Shown piece by piece: positions 44,429 through 53,358 of a DNA stretch of 64,000 bases. The position numbers and the translations under genes are program-made. The notes under the pieces are model-generated. The model was not told the origin of the DNA and made no database searches. It saw only the letters and a program-made list of their open reading frames with translations. Origin of the DNA: an uncultured Ruminococcus sp. GTDB taxonomy: Bacteria; Bacillota; Clostridia; Oscillospirales; Acutalibacteraceae. The stretch spans positions 39,072-103,071 of the forward strand of contig CACYTI010000010.1 of assembly GCA_902777275.1 (NCBI GenBank), in the 5' to 3' direction. Positions within the stretch are counted from its first letter, which is position 1. Every line of letters starts with the position of its first letter.

Positions 44429-44803
44429 TTATGCTTTCCAAAGGCTGTGGAGATTGCAGTATGCGTAAACAGCCTCGATCTCTTCGCCGTCGCAAAGAGC
44501 GAAGCAAGCCTGAGGCTTATCGCCGGGCTTTAAAGCCTTGCGCTGGTTGCCCGCAGTTGTCTGAACGGCGATCCATTCGATGTAGTGCTCTTCGAGCATG
44601 GGGTGCTCAACGGAACCGACTGTCACAAGCACCTTGTTGTCTTTAACCTCAAAGACAGGCACGTGCTTCTCAACAGCCGCGTCTGTAGTTCCGGGTTCAA
44701 GCTCTTTCATTTTCTGACCGCAGCATGAAACGGGAGCGCCGCTCTTTTTTACCATCGCGATGATATTGCCGCAGATTTCGCAGATGTAAAATTTCATTTC
44801 CAT
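44429..44803 (-). CDS. dfx: Desulfoferrodoxin / superoxide reductase
   Basis: A 124-residue two-iron superoxide reductase. The N-terminal desulforedoxin centre has C8 and C11 (CEICG) and C27-C28 (SCCG). The catalytic iron ligands are His in EKHVP, EHPMLEEHYIEW and the C-terminal CNLH. It reduces superoxide to peroxide, which rubrerythrin from the next gene removes. The start follows AGGAGG at 8 bases. Confidence 0.94.
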   Translation of the reverse strand: MEMKFYICEICGNIIAMVKKSGAPVSCCGQKMKELEPGTTDAAVEKHVPVFEVKDNKVLVTVGSVEHPMLEEHYIEWIAVQTTAGNQRKALKPGDKPQACFALCDGEEIEAVYAYCNLHSLWKA

Positions 44804-44852
44804 ATAATTTACCTCCTGAATTTTGTAAAATAATAAATACCTTACGCAATAT

Positions 44853-44882
44853 ATTATACACTACAAACTATCTTTCGGTCAA
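44853..44882 (-). promoter_or_regulatory. Promoter of the dfx-rbr operon
   Basis: On the minus strand TTGACC (44882-44877) and TATAAT (44858-44853) are 18 bases apart. The remaining upstream DNA to 45028 is A/T-rich and holds no gene I can see. Confidence 0.7.
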
Positions 44883-45028
44883 TGTACTTTTTATCGACTT
44901 TATATATCTTTTTGTTGATATATTTAATAATATTGTTAATAACGTTTGATAAAAGCTTTTCCGCCACTCCTGCGTTATAATGCGGCGTTAAAGGAAGGGT
45001 AGCTTTAAACGATACTATTTTAAGCCGC

Positions 45029-45050
45029 ACCGGGTGCAGCGTCACGCTGC
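45029..45050 (-). repeat. Dyad repeat GCAGCGTGACGCTGC, copy 2
   Basis: The minus strand reads GCAGCGTGACGCTGCACCCGGT minus two variable ends, directly after the TAG stop of the regulator gene. It matches the unit at 23339-23360. Confidence 0.65.
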
Positions 45051-45815
45051 CTATCTTTTTTTGTAAAGAACAAGCTCCGGATTTGCTCCGCCGGCTTCAT
45101 AAGTGCTGACCAATATAAAATCCATGTTGGCGAGTACCCCGAAGCAGCGCTCTCCGCCGAATTCGGATTCAAGCTGATTTCCCAAATAGGTCGTTTGGTC
45201 GTCAAGAAATTTCACCTTTGTTCCGTTAGGAAGGGGATAAGCTAAATTCACATAGCTTCCGACAAGGGCGTTGAGCCTTTCAAGCTTGGGCATTCCCTCG
45301 ATATTAAGCTCGTTGATTTCATCGATCAGCTTCTTTTTGAATTCCTCAAACTGTCCGTTATCGCTGAGTTCCTCATAACGTTTCCAGTAATCAAGCTTGG
45401 GCAGAGCTTGCTTAAGGTAAGCGCGCGCCTGTTCCTCGGTGAAATCTTTGTTTGCCATATGACCGACGCAAATCTCGATAAGCTCGTCCATATCACTGTA
45501 TGTGTAGTTTCCGTCGGCATAGCACCACTTGCAGTAGTCGTTGTTGGGTGTTCCGTCTTTTTCCCTGCTGATGATCTCGTCCTCAAGCGGCATTCCGCAG
45601 CATTGACAGATCTGTTGACGCGGCGCTCCGAGCAGCGTGTTTATGGAAACATCAAAAAGCTCCGAGAGCAGCTTCAAGGTTTCGGTGTTGGGCACCGTCT
45701 CGCCGTTTTCCCAACGTGATACCGCCTGACGGGTTACAAAAAGCTTTTCAGCCAATTCATCCTGTGACAGCCCGTTTTTTGTTCTTAATTCAAATATTAC
45801 GTCCTTTGTATCCAT
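45051..45815 (-). CDS. XRE-type regulator with zinc-ribbon module
   Basis: A 254-residue protein. Residues 1-62 are a lambda-repressor-type helix-turn-helix (LSQDELAEKLFVTRQAVSRW). A zinc-binding module follows with C70, C72, C73, C95 and C98 (CQCCGMP, CKWCYADG), then a helical stretch (about 105-170) and a C-terminal domain (about 175-254) I do not recognise. The zinc module resembles a family of putative zinc ribbons often fused to HTH regulators in Clostridia. The signal and targets are unknown. The start follows AGGAGG; the frame is open to 45863 but that includes the promoter. Confidence 0.75.
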   Translation of the reverse strand: MDTKDVIFELRTKNGLSQDELAEKLFVTRQAVSRWENGETVPNTETLKLLSELFDVSINTLLGAPRQQICQCCGMPLEDEIISREKDGTPNNDYCKWCYADGNYTYSDMDELIEICVGHMANKDFTEEQARAYLKQALPKLDYWKRYEELSDNGQFEEFKKKLIDEINELNIEGMPKLERLNALVGSYVNLAYPLPNGTKVKFLDDQTTYLGNQLESEFGGERCFGVLANMDFILVSTYEAGGANPELVLYKKR

Positions 45816-45834
45816 TTGAACACCTCCTGAGAAT

Positions 45835-45863
45835 ATTCTATCACACGCACGGCTGAAAAACAA
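45835..45863 (-). promoter_or_regulatory. Promoter of the XRE/zinc-ribbon gene
   Basis: On the minus strand TTGTTT (45863-45858) and TAGAAT (45840-45835) are 17 bases apart. The -35 box overlaps the tail of the terminator behind the hydrolase gene. Confidence 0.6.
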
Positions 45864-45880
45864 GCAACACGCTGTTGCTT
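45862..45880 (-). terminator. Terminator of the alpha/beta hydrolase gene
   Basis: AAGCAACA (45862-45869) pairs with TGTTGCTT (45873-45880) around CGC; on the minus strand GTTTTT follows. Confidence 0.7.
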
Positions 45881-45900
45881 ATTATAATAGGTATAGGCGC

Positions 45901-46653
45901 TTAAAAGCCGAAAAACTCTGTGATCAGCTTTATTGCGGCGTCCATTTTTTGAGGATCTATAAAGCGGTGATCGGCTCCTTCGACCGGAACGAATTTTATA
46001 TTGTTTTTCACTGCGAAGTCTTCAACGCGGTCAAAGGGAACGATTTCATCCTTTGTTCCGTGCATGATAAGCATATCTTCGGAATAATTTTGGAAGTCGT
46101 AAGCCGTGATGTCGGAATTTTTCAGCTCGTCCAAAAAGCGGCTGTCAATTCTGATCTTGTGGTCAAAGCCCGCAAGTATCGGTTTGCCGCTGTCGAGCGT
46201 AGTTACCTCATCGGGGCTGATAAATTTTAACATGACTTCGTACATATTGACCGCCGGACATCGCAGGACGGTTTTGTAAAACGGGGTTCCGTTTTCGGCG
46301 ATGTATTTCAGAAACTGGTATCCGCCGAAGCTGGTTGCGTATCCGTAAATCCTGTCAACGCCGAATTTCGCCTTGGCGTAATCCGTTACGATCCGTATAT
46401 AGGTTATACAGTCATCGAGAAAGAGCTTCTTCTTTACGTCGTCGCCGTGACAAGGCTCATCATATGTTATCACGGCGATACCCTTATATTTTTTCAGCAC
46501 ATAATCCGCGAATTTTTCAACCGCCTTGTTGTCCTTGTGTCCGCTGAACCCATGACCGCAAACGACGATCCGCTTTGCTGTTTTGAGGTTGTTAAAATAA
46601 ATTTTGCACCTTATGCTGCATCCGGCTTCATTGATATTGAAATACTTTACCAT
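45901..46653 (-). CDS. Alpha/beta hydrolase
   Basis: A 250-residue serine hydrolase. The oxyanion region is CGHGFSGHKDN, the nucleophile elbow is ATSFGGYQF (Ser in SxGG), the acid is probably Asp in MHGTKDEIVPF, and the base is His in GADHRF. There is no signal peptide, so it is probably a cytoplasmic esterase or peptidase; the substrate is unknown. It stands alone between a promoter and a terminator. Confidence 0.8.
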   Translation of the reverse strand: MVKYFNINEAGCSIRCKIYFNNLKTAKRIVVCGHGFSGHKDNKAVEKFADYVLKKYKGIAVITYDEPCHGDDVKKKLFLDDCITYIRIVTDYAKAKFGVDRIYGYATSFGGYQFLKYIAENGTPFYKTVLRCPAVNMYEVMLKFISPDEVTTLDSGKPILAGFDHKIRIDSRFLDELKNSDITAYDFQNYSEDMLIMHGTKDEIVPFDRVEDFAVKNNIKFVPVEGADHRFIDPQKMDAAIKLITEFFGF

Positions 46654-46698
46654 GAATAATCTCTCCGTTATCTTTATTTTTCATTTGTATTTTATTGT

Positions 46699-46727
46699 AT
46701 TATATCACTGATTTCCGAAAATGTAAA
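46699..46727 (-). promoter_or_regulatory. Promoter of the hydrolase gene
   Basis: On the minus strand TTTACA (46727-46722) and TATAAT (46704-46699) are 17 bases apart. Confidence 0.65.
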
Positions 46728-46802
46728 TCTAATACAATAAAACTCACAAAAAAATGAACAAAAGCGGTAAAATGAATGTAAATTATTATGCCGGAATAGT
46801 AA

Positions 46803-46831
46803 TTGACTTTTTTTGCAAGCTGTTATATAAT
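46803..46831 (+). promoter_or_regulatory. Promoter of the lipoprotein gene
   Basis: TTGACT at 46803-46808 and TATAAT at 46826-46831 are 17 bases apart, with an A/T-rich tract upstream. Confidence 0.75.
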
Positions 46832-46894
46832 GGATTTCGGTGACCGAATAGCGGATTGCCGATATTTCTAATAATTCTGACAGGAGTAATCAAA

Positions 46895-47530
46895 ATGAAG
46901 AAAGTTTTCGCGCTTTTAATCACTGGCGTACTCGCTGCTTCTATGCTTGCTGGATGCGGCGGAAATTCAAGCTCATCTAATGACAAGTCTTCTGCTGCAG
47001 AAACGACCGCAGCTCAGACAACCGTACCCGAGACAACTGTAGCACCTACTACCGCAAATGACCTTATCGCAGGAAAATGGGTAAACGGCGCTTTTTCTGT
47101 TGAGGGAACCGAGTACACTCTTGATGAATATGCTCAGGCTTTTGGTTTGACAGCAGATGATATCACTGTTAACTATGAATTTGACGCTCAGGGAAAAGCA
47201 ACCTGTTCATGGCCTTTGGTCGATATGGCTGTTGAAGGAACATACACATTTGACGGCAAGACCATTGAGGCAACTTTTGTAAACGAGCAGGGAAATTCCG
47301 TTGTTAAGTTTGATTATGACGCAACAAAGGATACTCTTTCCGCGACCGATGCCAATACAGGTGTTGTAACAGTTATGGTAAGAGCCGGAGCAGTTGCCGA
47401 AGGCGTACAGCCCACTGAAAGCGTTGCCGCTACCGAAGGTGTACAGCCCACTGAAAGCGTTGCCGCTACCGAAGGTGACGAGACTGCAGAAGACGCGGAA
47501 GTTGAAGAAACCACAGCCGCAGTAGAATAA
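46895..47530 (+). CDS. Lipoprotein with repeat-rich tail
   Basis: A 211-residue lipoprotein: lipobox MLAGC with lipidated C21, Ser/Thr-rich linker (about 24-58), a globular part (about 60-160) with GKWVNGAFSVEGTEYTL and GTYTFDGKTIEATFV, and an acidic tail. The tail has a 12-residue unit GVQPTESVAATE repeated twice with near-identical DNA. The globular part resembles that of the lipoprotein at 34977-35369. The start follows AGGAG. The function is unknown; it sits between a strong promoter and a strong terminator. Confidence 0.75.
   Translation: MKKVFALLITGVLAASMLAGCGGNSSSSNDKSSAAETTAAQTTVPETTVAPTTANDLIAGKWVNGAFSVEGTEYTLDEYAQAFGLTADDITVNYEFDAQGKATCSWPLVDMAVEGTYTFDGKTIEATFVNEQGNSVVKFDYDATKDTLSATDANTGVVTVMVRAGAVAEGVQPTESVAATEGVQPTESVAATEGDETAEDAEVEETTAAVE
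47402..47473 (+). repeat. Tandem 36-base repeat in the lipoprotein gene
   Basis: Two 36-base units (47402-47437 and 47438-47473) differ at one base and encode GVQPTESVAATE twice. The near-identity points to recent duplication. Confidence 0.85.
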
Positions 47531-47551
47531 TTTATATTTACGGACTTATTT

Positions 47552-47592
47552 AACCGCAGGGAATGAAGCAGAGTTTTTCATTCGCTGCGGTT
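47552..47592 (+). terminator. Terminator of the lipoprotein gene
   Basis: AACCGCAG and GAATGAA pair with TTCATTC and CTGCGGTT, a 15-bp stem with one internal mismatch, then a T-rich run. Confidence 0.8.
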
Positions 47593-47637
47593 TGTCTTTG
47601 TTCATATGATTGACAACCGCATTGTGATAATGCGGCG

Positions 47638-49008
47638 TCATGTTGCTGCCGACTCAGATAAAATCTCACTCAATATTCTCACCCCGTCTTCAAGCTTTTC
47701 GATTGAGATACCCGAAAAGCTCAGCGCGAAGGCGTTTTCGTCGCGGGTGTAGGACATCAATCTAACGGAGTGCTCCTTCATGGACTGCTCTGCTCTTTTT
47801 TTGTCCACGGCAAAGGCAGGTCTTAAAATCATATAGAGCGCTGTTTCGTTGAAGTCGCACTGCGCACCGGGAAAGAATTTTTCGACCGCCGACGTAAGGA
47901 TTTTACTTTTTTCAAGATAGACGCGCCTTGCCCTGCGCAGGTGGGCGTCTATTTTTCCGTTCTCGATGTATTTTGCGAGCGCTAACTGTTCGGTCTTTGA
48001 CGCGGTTTGATTCATAAGCTTTTTAGTCAAATTGTACCGCTCAAGCAGAGTCGAGGGCAGCACGGTGTAGCTTATTCTCACCGAGGGCAGCAGCACCTTT
48101 GAAAACGAGCCGATGTACACAGTGTTTTCCAAGTCGTAGTTCTGCACGCAGGGGACGGGGCGCGTGCGGTAGCGAAGCTCTCCGTTGTAGTCGTCCTCAA
48201 AAATAAGCGCGTTGTTTTTGTGCGCCCACTCGATTATTTCAAGCCGACGGGTCACGGGCATACTCTCGCCGCGAGTGCCCGAGCAGTTGGGATTAATTAG
48301 AATTATATCGGGAGATATTTCTTTTAAAGAATCAACTGTAACGCCGTCAGAATCGCTGTTAAAGTATTTTATATTGTAATTAAAGCTTTTGAACACTATT
48401 TCAGCCTGAACAAAGCCCGCCCGTTCGAGCGCGACGGTCTTTCCGAAGCCCGCAAGCGAGCACAACAGATAAAGCACAGCCTGAGTTCCCGCCCCCACGA
48501 CAATGTTATCGGCACGCGCGTTAACGCTTCTTGTGCCGAGCGCGTATTTTTGCAGAGCGCGTCTGAGCGCCTCCTCGCCCTGAGCGTCGCCGTATGAGGT
48601 CAGCAGATAGTTGCGGTTGATTATGTCCTTTATATTCTTCTTCCACTCGCCGAGGTCGATGATATTTTCATCTATGCTCTTGCCGCTGAAATCGTATTCC
48701 GCGTAGCTGCTCTGCCTTTGTCCGCTGTTCTCGCGGTCGGCTGTTTTGGGAACGCTCGAAAACTGAGCCGCCACATAGTAGCCGCTCTGCGGCCGGCTTA
48801 CGATATATCCCTCGACGCATAGCTGGTCGTAAGCGCCTGTCACAGTGGTTTTGGAGATACCCCTGTCTGCGCTGAGCCTTCGGATAGACGGGAGCTTGCT
48901 GCCCTTTTTCAGACTGCCGTTTTCGATCGCCTCGCGTATGGAAAGATAAATCTGCTGATACAGCGGCTTTTTCAGTTTTTTATCGGTGGTAATAAAATCG
49001 TAAAGCAT
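47638..49008 (-). CDS. MocR/PdxR-type regulator (GntR HTH plus aminotransferase)
   Basis: A 456-residue regulator. Residues 1-75 form a GntR winged helix (IRRLSADRGISKTTVTGAYD). The rest is a fold-type I aminotransferase domain with the PLP Lys in GSFSKVLLPSVR and the Asp in FEDDYNGELRYR. Such proteins bind PLP and control PLP synthesis, GABA or other amine genes. No pdx gene is nearby, so the target is open; the divergent murD promoter is only 5 bases from its -35 box. The start follows GGAGGTG. Confidence 0.88.
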   Translation of the reverse strand: MLYDFITTDKKLKKPLYQQIYLSIREAIENGSLKKGSKLPSIRRLSADRGISKTTVTGAYDQLCVEGYIVSRPQSGYYVAAQFSSVPKTADRENSGQRQSSYAEYDFSGKSIDENIIDLGEWKKNIKDIINRNYLLTSYGDAQGEEALRRALQKYALGTRSVNARADNIVVGAGTQAVLYLLCSLAGFGKTVALERAGFVQAEIVFKSFNYNIKYFNSDSDGVTVDSLKEISPDIILINPNCSGTRGESMPVTRRLEIIEWAHKNNALIFEDDYNGELRYRTRPVPCVQNYDLENTVYIGSFSKVLLPSVRISYTVLPSTLLERYNLTKKLMNQTASKTEQLALAKYIENGKIDAHLRRARRVYLEKSKILTSAVEKFFPGAQCDFNETALYMILRPAFAVDKKRAEQSMKEHSVRLMSYTRDENAFALSFSGISIEKLEDGVRILSEILSESAAT

Positions 49009-49031
49009 GGCGCACCTCCAAGACTTATCCT

Positions 49032-49060
49032 ATTTTAACATTTCTCAATTATTATTGCAA
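49032..49060 (-). promoter_or_regulatory. Promoter of the MocR-type gene
   Basis: On the minus strand TTGCAA (49060-49055) and TAAAAT (49037-49032) are 17 bases apart. Confidence 0.65.
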
Positions 49061-49065
49061 TAGTG

Positions 49066-49094
49066 TTGAAATTTGCGTTTCAAATTAGTATAAT
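49066..49094 (+). promoter_or_regulatory. Promoter of the murD operon
   Basis: TTGAAA at 49066-49071 and TATAAT at 49089-49094 are 17 bases apart. It is back to back with the MocR-type promoter. Confidence 0.75.
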
Positions 49095-49131
49095 AGTGTA
49101 TGTGAAATTTTTAATAGCGAGGGATAGGATA

Positions 49132-50523
49132 ATGAATATTACCGCAAACGCTTTTTTTGAGTCCGTAAAAGGCAAAACAGTCGCCTTCATCGGCATAGGC
49201 ACAAGCAATTTGCCGCTTATAAAACAGTTTGCCGACAAAGGCGCGAATGTTGTCGCCTGCGACAGAAAGGATTTTGAGTCGCTCGGAGAAAACGGCGTTA
49301 AAGCAAAGGAGTACGGCGCTCAGCTTGTTTTGGGCGAGGATTACCTGAGCAGTATTCGGGCTGACATTGTTTTTCGCAGCCCCGGCACGCCGTTTTTCCG
49401 CGAAGAGCTTGTCAAGCTCCGCGAAAACGGAACAATTGTGACCTCAGAAATGGAGATGTTTTTCGAGCTTTGCCCGTGCAACGTGATAGCCGTGACAGGC
49501 TCCGACGGCAAGACGACCACTACCACCATTATTTCCGAAATATTAAAATCGGCGGGCAAGACAGTTCACCTCGGTGGCAACATCGGCAAGCCGCTCCTGC
49601 CCGAGATAGAGAGCGTGCGCCCCGACGACTGGGCTGTGGTCGAGCTTTCAAGCTTCCAGCTTATCTCAATGCGCAGAAGCCCCGACATAGCTGTCGTGAC
49701 AAACCTCGCACCGAATCATCTTGACATTCATAAGGATATGCAGGAATATGTCGATTCCAAAAAGAACATAGTGCTTCATCAGAACGCATTCTCAAAGGCT
49801 GTTCTCAACCTTGACAACGACATATCAAACGGCTTTTCGGGAGACGTGCGCGGCAGACTCACAAAGTTCTCGGTAAAGGAAAAGCTTTTTAACGGCGCTT
49901 ATCTCGACGGCACAAAAATCATTTACAGCGATTACGGCACGGTAACCGAGATTATGGATCACCGCGATATAAAAATCCCCGGAATGCACAACGTTGAAAA
50001 CTACCTCGCGGCTATATCCGCCGTGTGGGGGATAGCCGATGTTGAAACTATCGTGAACGTCGCCAAAAGCTTCGGCGGCGTGGCTCACCGCGCCGAGTTT
50101 GTAAGGGAGTACAGGGGAGTTAAGTATTACAACGACTCCATCGCCTCGAGCCCCACGAGGACAGCGCTCGGAACTCTTTCACTTTACGATGAAAAAATCG
50201 TCATCATCGCGGGCGGCTACGACAAGCACATCCCGTATGAGCCGCTCGGACCCGTTATCAATAACAAAGTAAAGACCCTTATCCTGTTAGGCGACACCGC
50301 GCCGAAAATTGAAGCGGCTGTCAAAAGCGCCGACAACTACAACTCCGATGAAATCACAATTATAAATGTTGAAAACATGGAACAGGCGGTCGCCGAAGCC
50401 GTGTCACATACGACCGAGGGCGATATCGTCTCGCTTTCACCCGCGAGCGCAAGCTTCGGACTTTACAAAAACTTTGAGGAAAGAGGCAATCACTTCAAGG
50501 CGATTGTTAACGGTTTGGAGTAA
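49132..50523 (+). CDS. murD: UDP-N-acetylmuramoylalanine-D-glutamate ligase
   Basis: Adds D-glutamate to UDP-MurNAc-L-Ala in peptidoglycan synthesis. The 463-residue chain has an N-terminal UDP-binding domain (GIGTSNLP), the ATP P loop AVTGSDGKTTTT, NLAPNHLDIH in the central domain and the C-terminal ligase domain. The ATG at 49132 follows GGGATAGG; an upstream in-frame ATG at 49063 lies before the promoter and is not used. It heads a run of five co-directional genes and is away from the usual mur/division cluster. Confidence 0.93.
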   Translation: MNITANAFFESVKGKTVAFIGIGTSNLPLIKQFADKGANVVACDRKDFESLGENGVKAKEYGAQLVLGEDYLSSIRADIVFRSPGTPFFREELVKLRENGTIVTSEMEMFFELCPCNVIAVTGSDGKTTTTTIISEILKSAGKTVHLGGNIGKPLLPEIESVRPDDWAVVELSSFQLISMRRSPDIAVVTNLAPNHLDIHKDMQEYVDSKKNIVLHQNAFSKAVLNLDNDISNGFSGDVRGRLTKFSVKEKLFNGAYLDGTKIIYSDYGTVTEIMDHRDIKIPGMHNVENYLAAISAVWGIADVETIVNVAKSFGGVAHRAEFVREYRGVKYYNDSIASSPTRTALGTLSLYDEKIVIIAGGYDKHIPYEPLGPVINNKVKTLILLGDTAPKIEAAVKSADNYNSDEITIINVENMEQAVAEAVSHTTEGDIVSLSPASASFGLYKNFEERGNHFKAIVNGLE

Positions 50524-50529
50524 GGCTTT

Positions 50530-51549
50530 ATGAATTTGGAAGAAATAATATTTGATTTGTGCTCCGTTCAGGGTGTTTCTGGCTGCGAGACAGCGGCGCT
50601 TGAAAAGGCGAGGAATTATCTTGTGCCGTTAGCCGAAGATGTTTTCACCGACAGAAGCGGAAATCTTTTTGCGGTATCGGGAAACAGTCAGGCTGAAAAG
50701 ACCATTCTGCTCGACGCACACCTTGACCGAATCGGATTTATCATCACGGGCTTTGACGACAACGGCTTTGTAAAGATAGACCGTGTCGGCGGCGTAGATG
50801 TGCGCACGCTTCAGGACAGCGTTTTGATTTCCGAGAACGGCTTGAAGGGGACTGTCTGCTGTCTGCCGCCTCATCTGAGCGACGGAAGCGAGGACAAGGC
50901 GACTCCTATTGAAAAAACATGGGTCGATTTCGGACTGAGCGCCGATGAAGTGAAAAGTTATCTTAAAATCGGTGACACTCTCACGTTTTCCACTCGTCCC
51001 CGCAGGCTCCTCGGAGATAAGATAACTGCCCCCGCGCTCGATGACCGCTGCGGTGTAGCGGCTGTTATCCGCGCTGCCGAACTGATCCATACCGAAGCAT
51101 ACAAGGTCGTTATTATGCTGAGCATTCAGGAGGAGACCTTCGGCACGGGAGCCAAGACAGGTTCGTTCGGGATAAATGCCGATGAAGCGATCGCGGTTGA
51201 CGTGAGCTTTGCCTCTCAGCCCGATGTTTCGGGGGGTTACGGCAAGATCGAGCTCGGCAAGGGTCCGATGATCTGCGTGTCGTCCGTTATGGATCGCGCA
51301 ATGTCGCAAAAGCTGATTGCTGTCGCAAAGGAAAATGATATCCCGTATCAGCTTGAGCCGATTTCGGGCGCAACAGGCACAAACGGCGACAATATCGCGG
51401 TGAGCAAAAGCGGAGTAAAAACCGCTGTTGTTTCCGTTCCGCAGCGATATATGCACACACCCGTAGAGGTGATTTCTTTAGCTGACGTTGAGAACACCGC
51501 CCGATTGATAGCCGACTACATCAACTGTGGAGGTGCGTTCAATGCTTGA
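50530..51549 (+). CDS. M42-family aminopeptidase, copy A
   Basis: A 339-residue metal-dependent aminopeptidase/glutamyl aminopeptidase-like protein of family M42. The metal ligands appear in LDAHLDRIGF, ALDDRCGVA, QEETFGTG, AVDVSFA and the late His in RYMHTPVEV. It lies 6 bases after murD and overlaps copy B by 8 bases. M42 enzymes form large dodecamers that trim peptides in the cytoplasm. AHLDR has Arg where many members have Glu, which is not a metal ligand. Confidence 0.87.
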   Translation: MNLEEIIFDLCSVQGVSGCETAALEKARNYLVPLAEDVFTDRSGNLFAVSGNSQAEKTILLDAHLDRIGFIITGFDDNGFVKIDRVGGVDVRTLQDSVLISENGLKGTVCCLPPHLSDGSEDKATPIEKTWVDFGLSADEVKSYLKIGDTLTFSTRPRRLLGDKITAPALDDRCGVAAVIRAAELIHTEAYKVVIMLSIQEETFGTGAKTGSFGINADEAIAVDVSFASQPDVSGGYGKIELGKGPMICVSSVMDRAMSQKLIAVAKENDIPYQLEPISGATGTNGDNIAVSKSGVKTAVVSVPQRYMHTPVEVISLADVENTARLIADYINCGGAFNA

Positions 51550-52576
51550 TATTGATTTGCTTAAAAAGCTCTGCGCAGCAAACGGGATATCGGGCGACGA
51601 GAGCCGCGTGCGCGATATTATTATAAATGAAATCAAAGACTGCGCCGAGTGGAGAGTTGATAATCTCGGCAATCTTTTAGTGCATAAAAAAGGAAAAAAG
51701 CCCGCGAAGTCGCGCCTCATGCTTTCCGCGCACATGGACGAGGTCGGGCTGATGGTAACGGATATCACCCCGGGAGGATATCTGAAATATAACGAGGTCG
51801 GAGGAATAGACAGACGCGTGCTTATCGGCAAGGCTGTCACTGTCGGCGAAAACGAAGTACACGGCGTTATCGGGATAAAGCCCATACATCTTTGCAAGGG
51901 CGACGAGAGCAAAACTATCCCCGAATACTCCGATATGTATATAGACATTGGCGCGGACAGCGCCGAGCAGGCTTTTGAGGTCGTTTCCATAGGCGACAGC
52001 GTGAGCTTTATAAATGATTGGTTCATAAACGGCATCACCGTAAGCGCTAAGGCGATAGATGACCGTTTCGGCTGCCTTGTGCTGATTTCACTGATAAAAA
52101 GCGAGCTTGAATACGACGCTGACTTTGCCTTTGTCGTTCAGGAGGAGGTTGGCTTGCGCGGCGCGAAGGTCGCGGCTTACACGCTCGACCCCGAGTTTGC
52201 GCTCGTAATCGAAACCACGACCTCCGCCGAAATAGCGGGGATCGACCGTGAAAAGCAGGTCTGCAATCTCGGCGAGGGAGCCGTTATTTCGGTTATGGAC
52301 AGGCGCACATTATATGACCGTGAAATGATAAAGCTTGCCTTTGAACGCGCCGAGGCTTTGGGCGTAAAGGCACAGTACAAGAGGGCAGTCGCCGGCGGCA
52401 ACGACGCGGGAGCCATTCATCAGAGCCGTTCGGGAGTAAGGACTCTCGCGGTATCGCTTGCCTGCCGTTATCTTCACGCGCCGTCTACGACCGCCTCGCT
52501 GAGCGACTGTGAAAGCGTGCTCGCGCTCACTAAGGATTTGTGTGAAAAAATCGCGGGAGGAGAACTGACAAAATGA
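51542..52576 (+). CDS. M42-family aminopeptidase, copy B
   Basis: A 344-residue paralogue of the preceding protein. The metal motifs are LSAHMDEVGL, AIDDRFG, VQEEVGLRGA, a Glu in VIETTTSAE where copy A has Asp, and the late His in CRYLHAPS. The two copies may form mixed assemblies or differ in specificity. The ATG at 51542 follows GGAGGTG; the GTG at 51527 is less likely. It overlaps the next gene by 4 bases. Confidence 0.87.
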   Translation: MLDIDLLKKLCAANGISGDESRVRDIIINEIKDCAEWRVDNLGNLLVHKKGKKPAKSRLMLSAHMDEVGLMVTDITPGGYLKYNEVGGIDRRVLIGKAVTVGENEVHGVIGIKPIHLCKGDESKTIPEYSDMYIDIGADSAEQAFEVVSIGDSVSFINDWFINGITVSAKAIDDRFGCLVLISLIKSELEYDADFAFVVQEEVGLRGAKVAAYTLDPEFALVIETTTSAEIAGIDREKQVCNLGEGAVISVMDRRTLYDREMIKLAFERAEALGVKAQYKRAVAGGNDAGAIHQSRSGVRTLAVSLACRYLHAPSTTASLSDCESVLALTKDLCEKIAGGELTK

Positions 52577-53346
52577 TAATTTCATCAGAAAAAATCCCGG
52601 GTTATGTTCAAACCGTTCAAAGACTGTCGCGCGGCAATCCGTTTGCCTGCCGGATCATATCTCTTTACCGCAGCTACAGCCCCGATTTGGCATTCGTCGA
52701 TTACTGGATAACCGCCGATGCGCACGGAGTATGCACGGGAGCTATCGCACGCAACGGCTCCGCTTTTATTCTGTTCCTGACCTCACAGAGTGATTTGCGG
52801 GAGATTTCCTCATTTTTGCGTCTTTCGGGCGCAAGGGGGATTCTGTGCGACGGTAATTATAAGCTTGAACTCTTCGGAGAAGGGTCCACAGGCACGGTGA
52901 TGAGACTTTCCCGCCTCATTCCGCTGTCTGAAACAGAAACGGAAGCGGAAATAATCAAGCCGGATTTGCGCTCCGCCTATGAGCTGATGAGGCTTTCCGC
53001 CGACGAAAACTTCACCCCGCCGACGTTTGACGATTTTTATGTTGACGTAAACCACAAGCTACGCCACCAAACAGCTCGAATTTGCGGTGCCGCCGATAAC
53101 GGACAGCTTGTCGCTTTTGCTATGACTGTAGCCGAGTGTGACCGTTGCGCGGTTTTAGGCGCAGTGGTATGTCACCCCGATTACCGCCGCAAGGGTTACG
53201 GCACTCAGGCTGTACGCAGCCTCGCCAAAAAGCTTATTTCCGAGGGCAAGACCGTTTATATTCACAGAGCGAGAAACACAAGCGCGTCGTTCTATGTGAA
53301 AATGGGCTTTACCGATTACGGGTACTGGAAGGAATACAGACTTTAA
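52573..53346 (+). CDS. GNAT-family acetyltransferase
   Basis: A 257-residue protein. An N-terminal half of unknown fold (about 1-115) precedes a GNAT domain (about 125-257) with the acetyl-CoA motif VVCHPDYRRKGYGTQA and a final KMGFTDYGYWKEY. The acetyl acceptor is unknown. It is part of the murD run, overlapping copy B of the M42 genes and ending 12 bases before the next gene. Confidence 0.8.
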   Translation: MIISSEKIPGYVQTVQRLSRGNPFACRIISLYRSYSPDLAFVDYWITADAHGVCTGAIARNGSAFILFLTSQSDLREISSFLRLSGARGILCDGNYKLELFGEGSTGTVMRLSRLIPLSETETEAEIIKPDLRSAYELMRLSADENFTPPTFDDFYVDVNHKLRHQTARICGAADNGQLVAFAMTVAECDRCAVLGAVVCHPDYRRKGYGTQAVRSLAKKLISEGKTVYIHRARNTSASFYVKMGFTDYGYWKEYRL

Positions 53347-53358
53347 AGGACTGATAAT

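Noticed and set aside
44900-44960. Rex site upstream of the superoxide reductase gene
   Set aside because: TTGTT and TTAATA half-sites occur in this A/T-rich stretch, but their spacing and second half-site do not fit the consensus.
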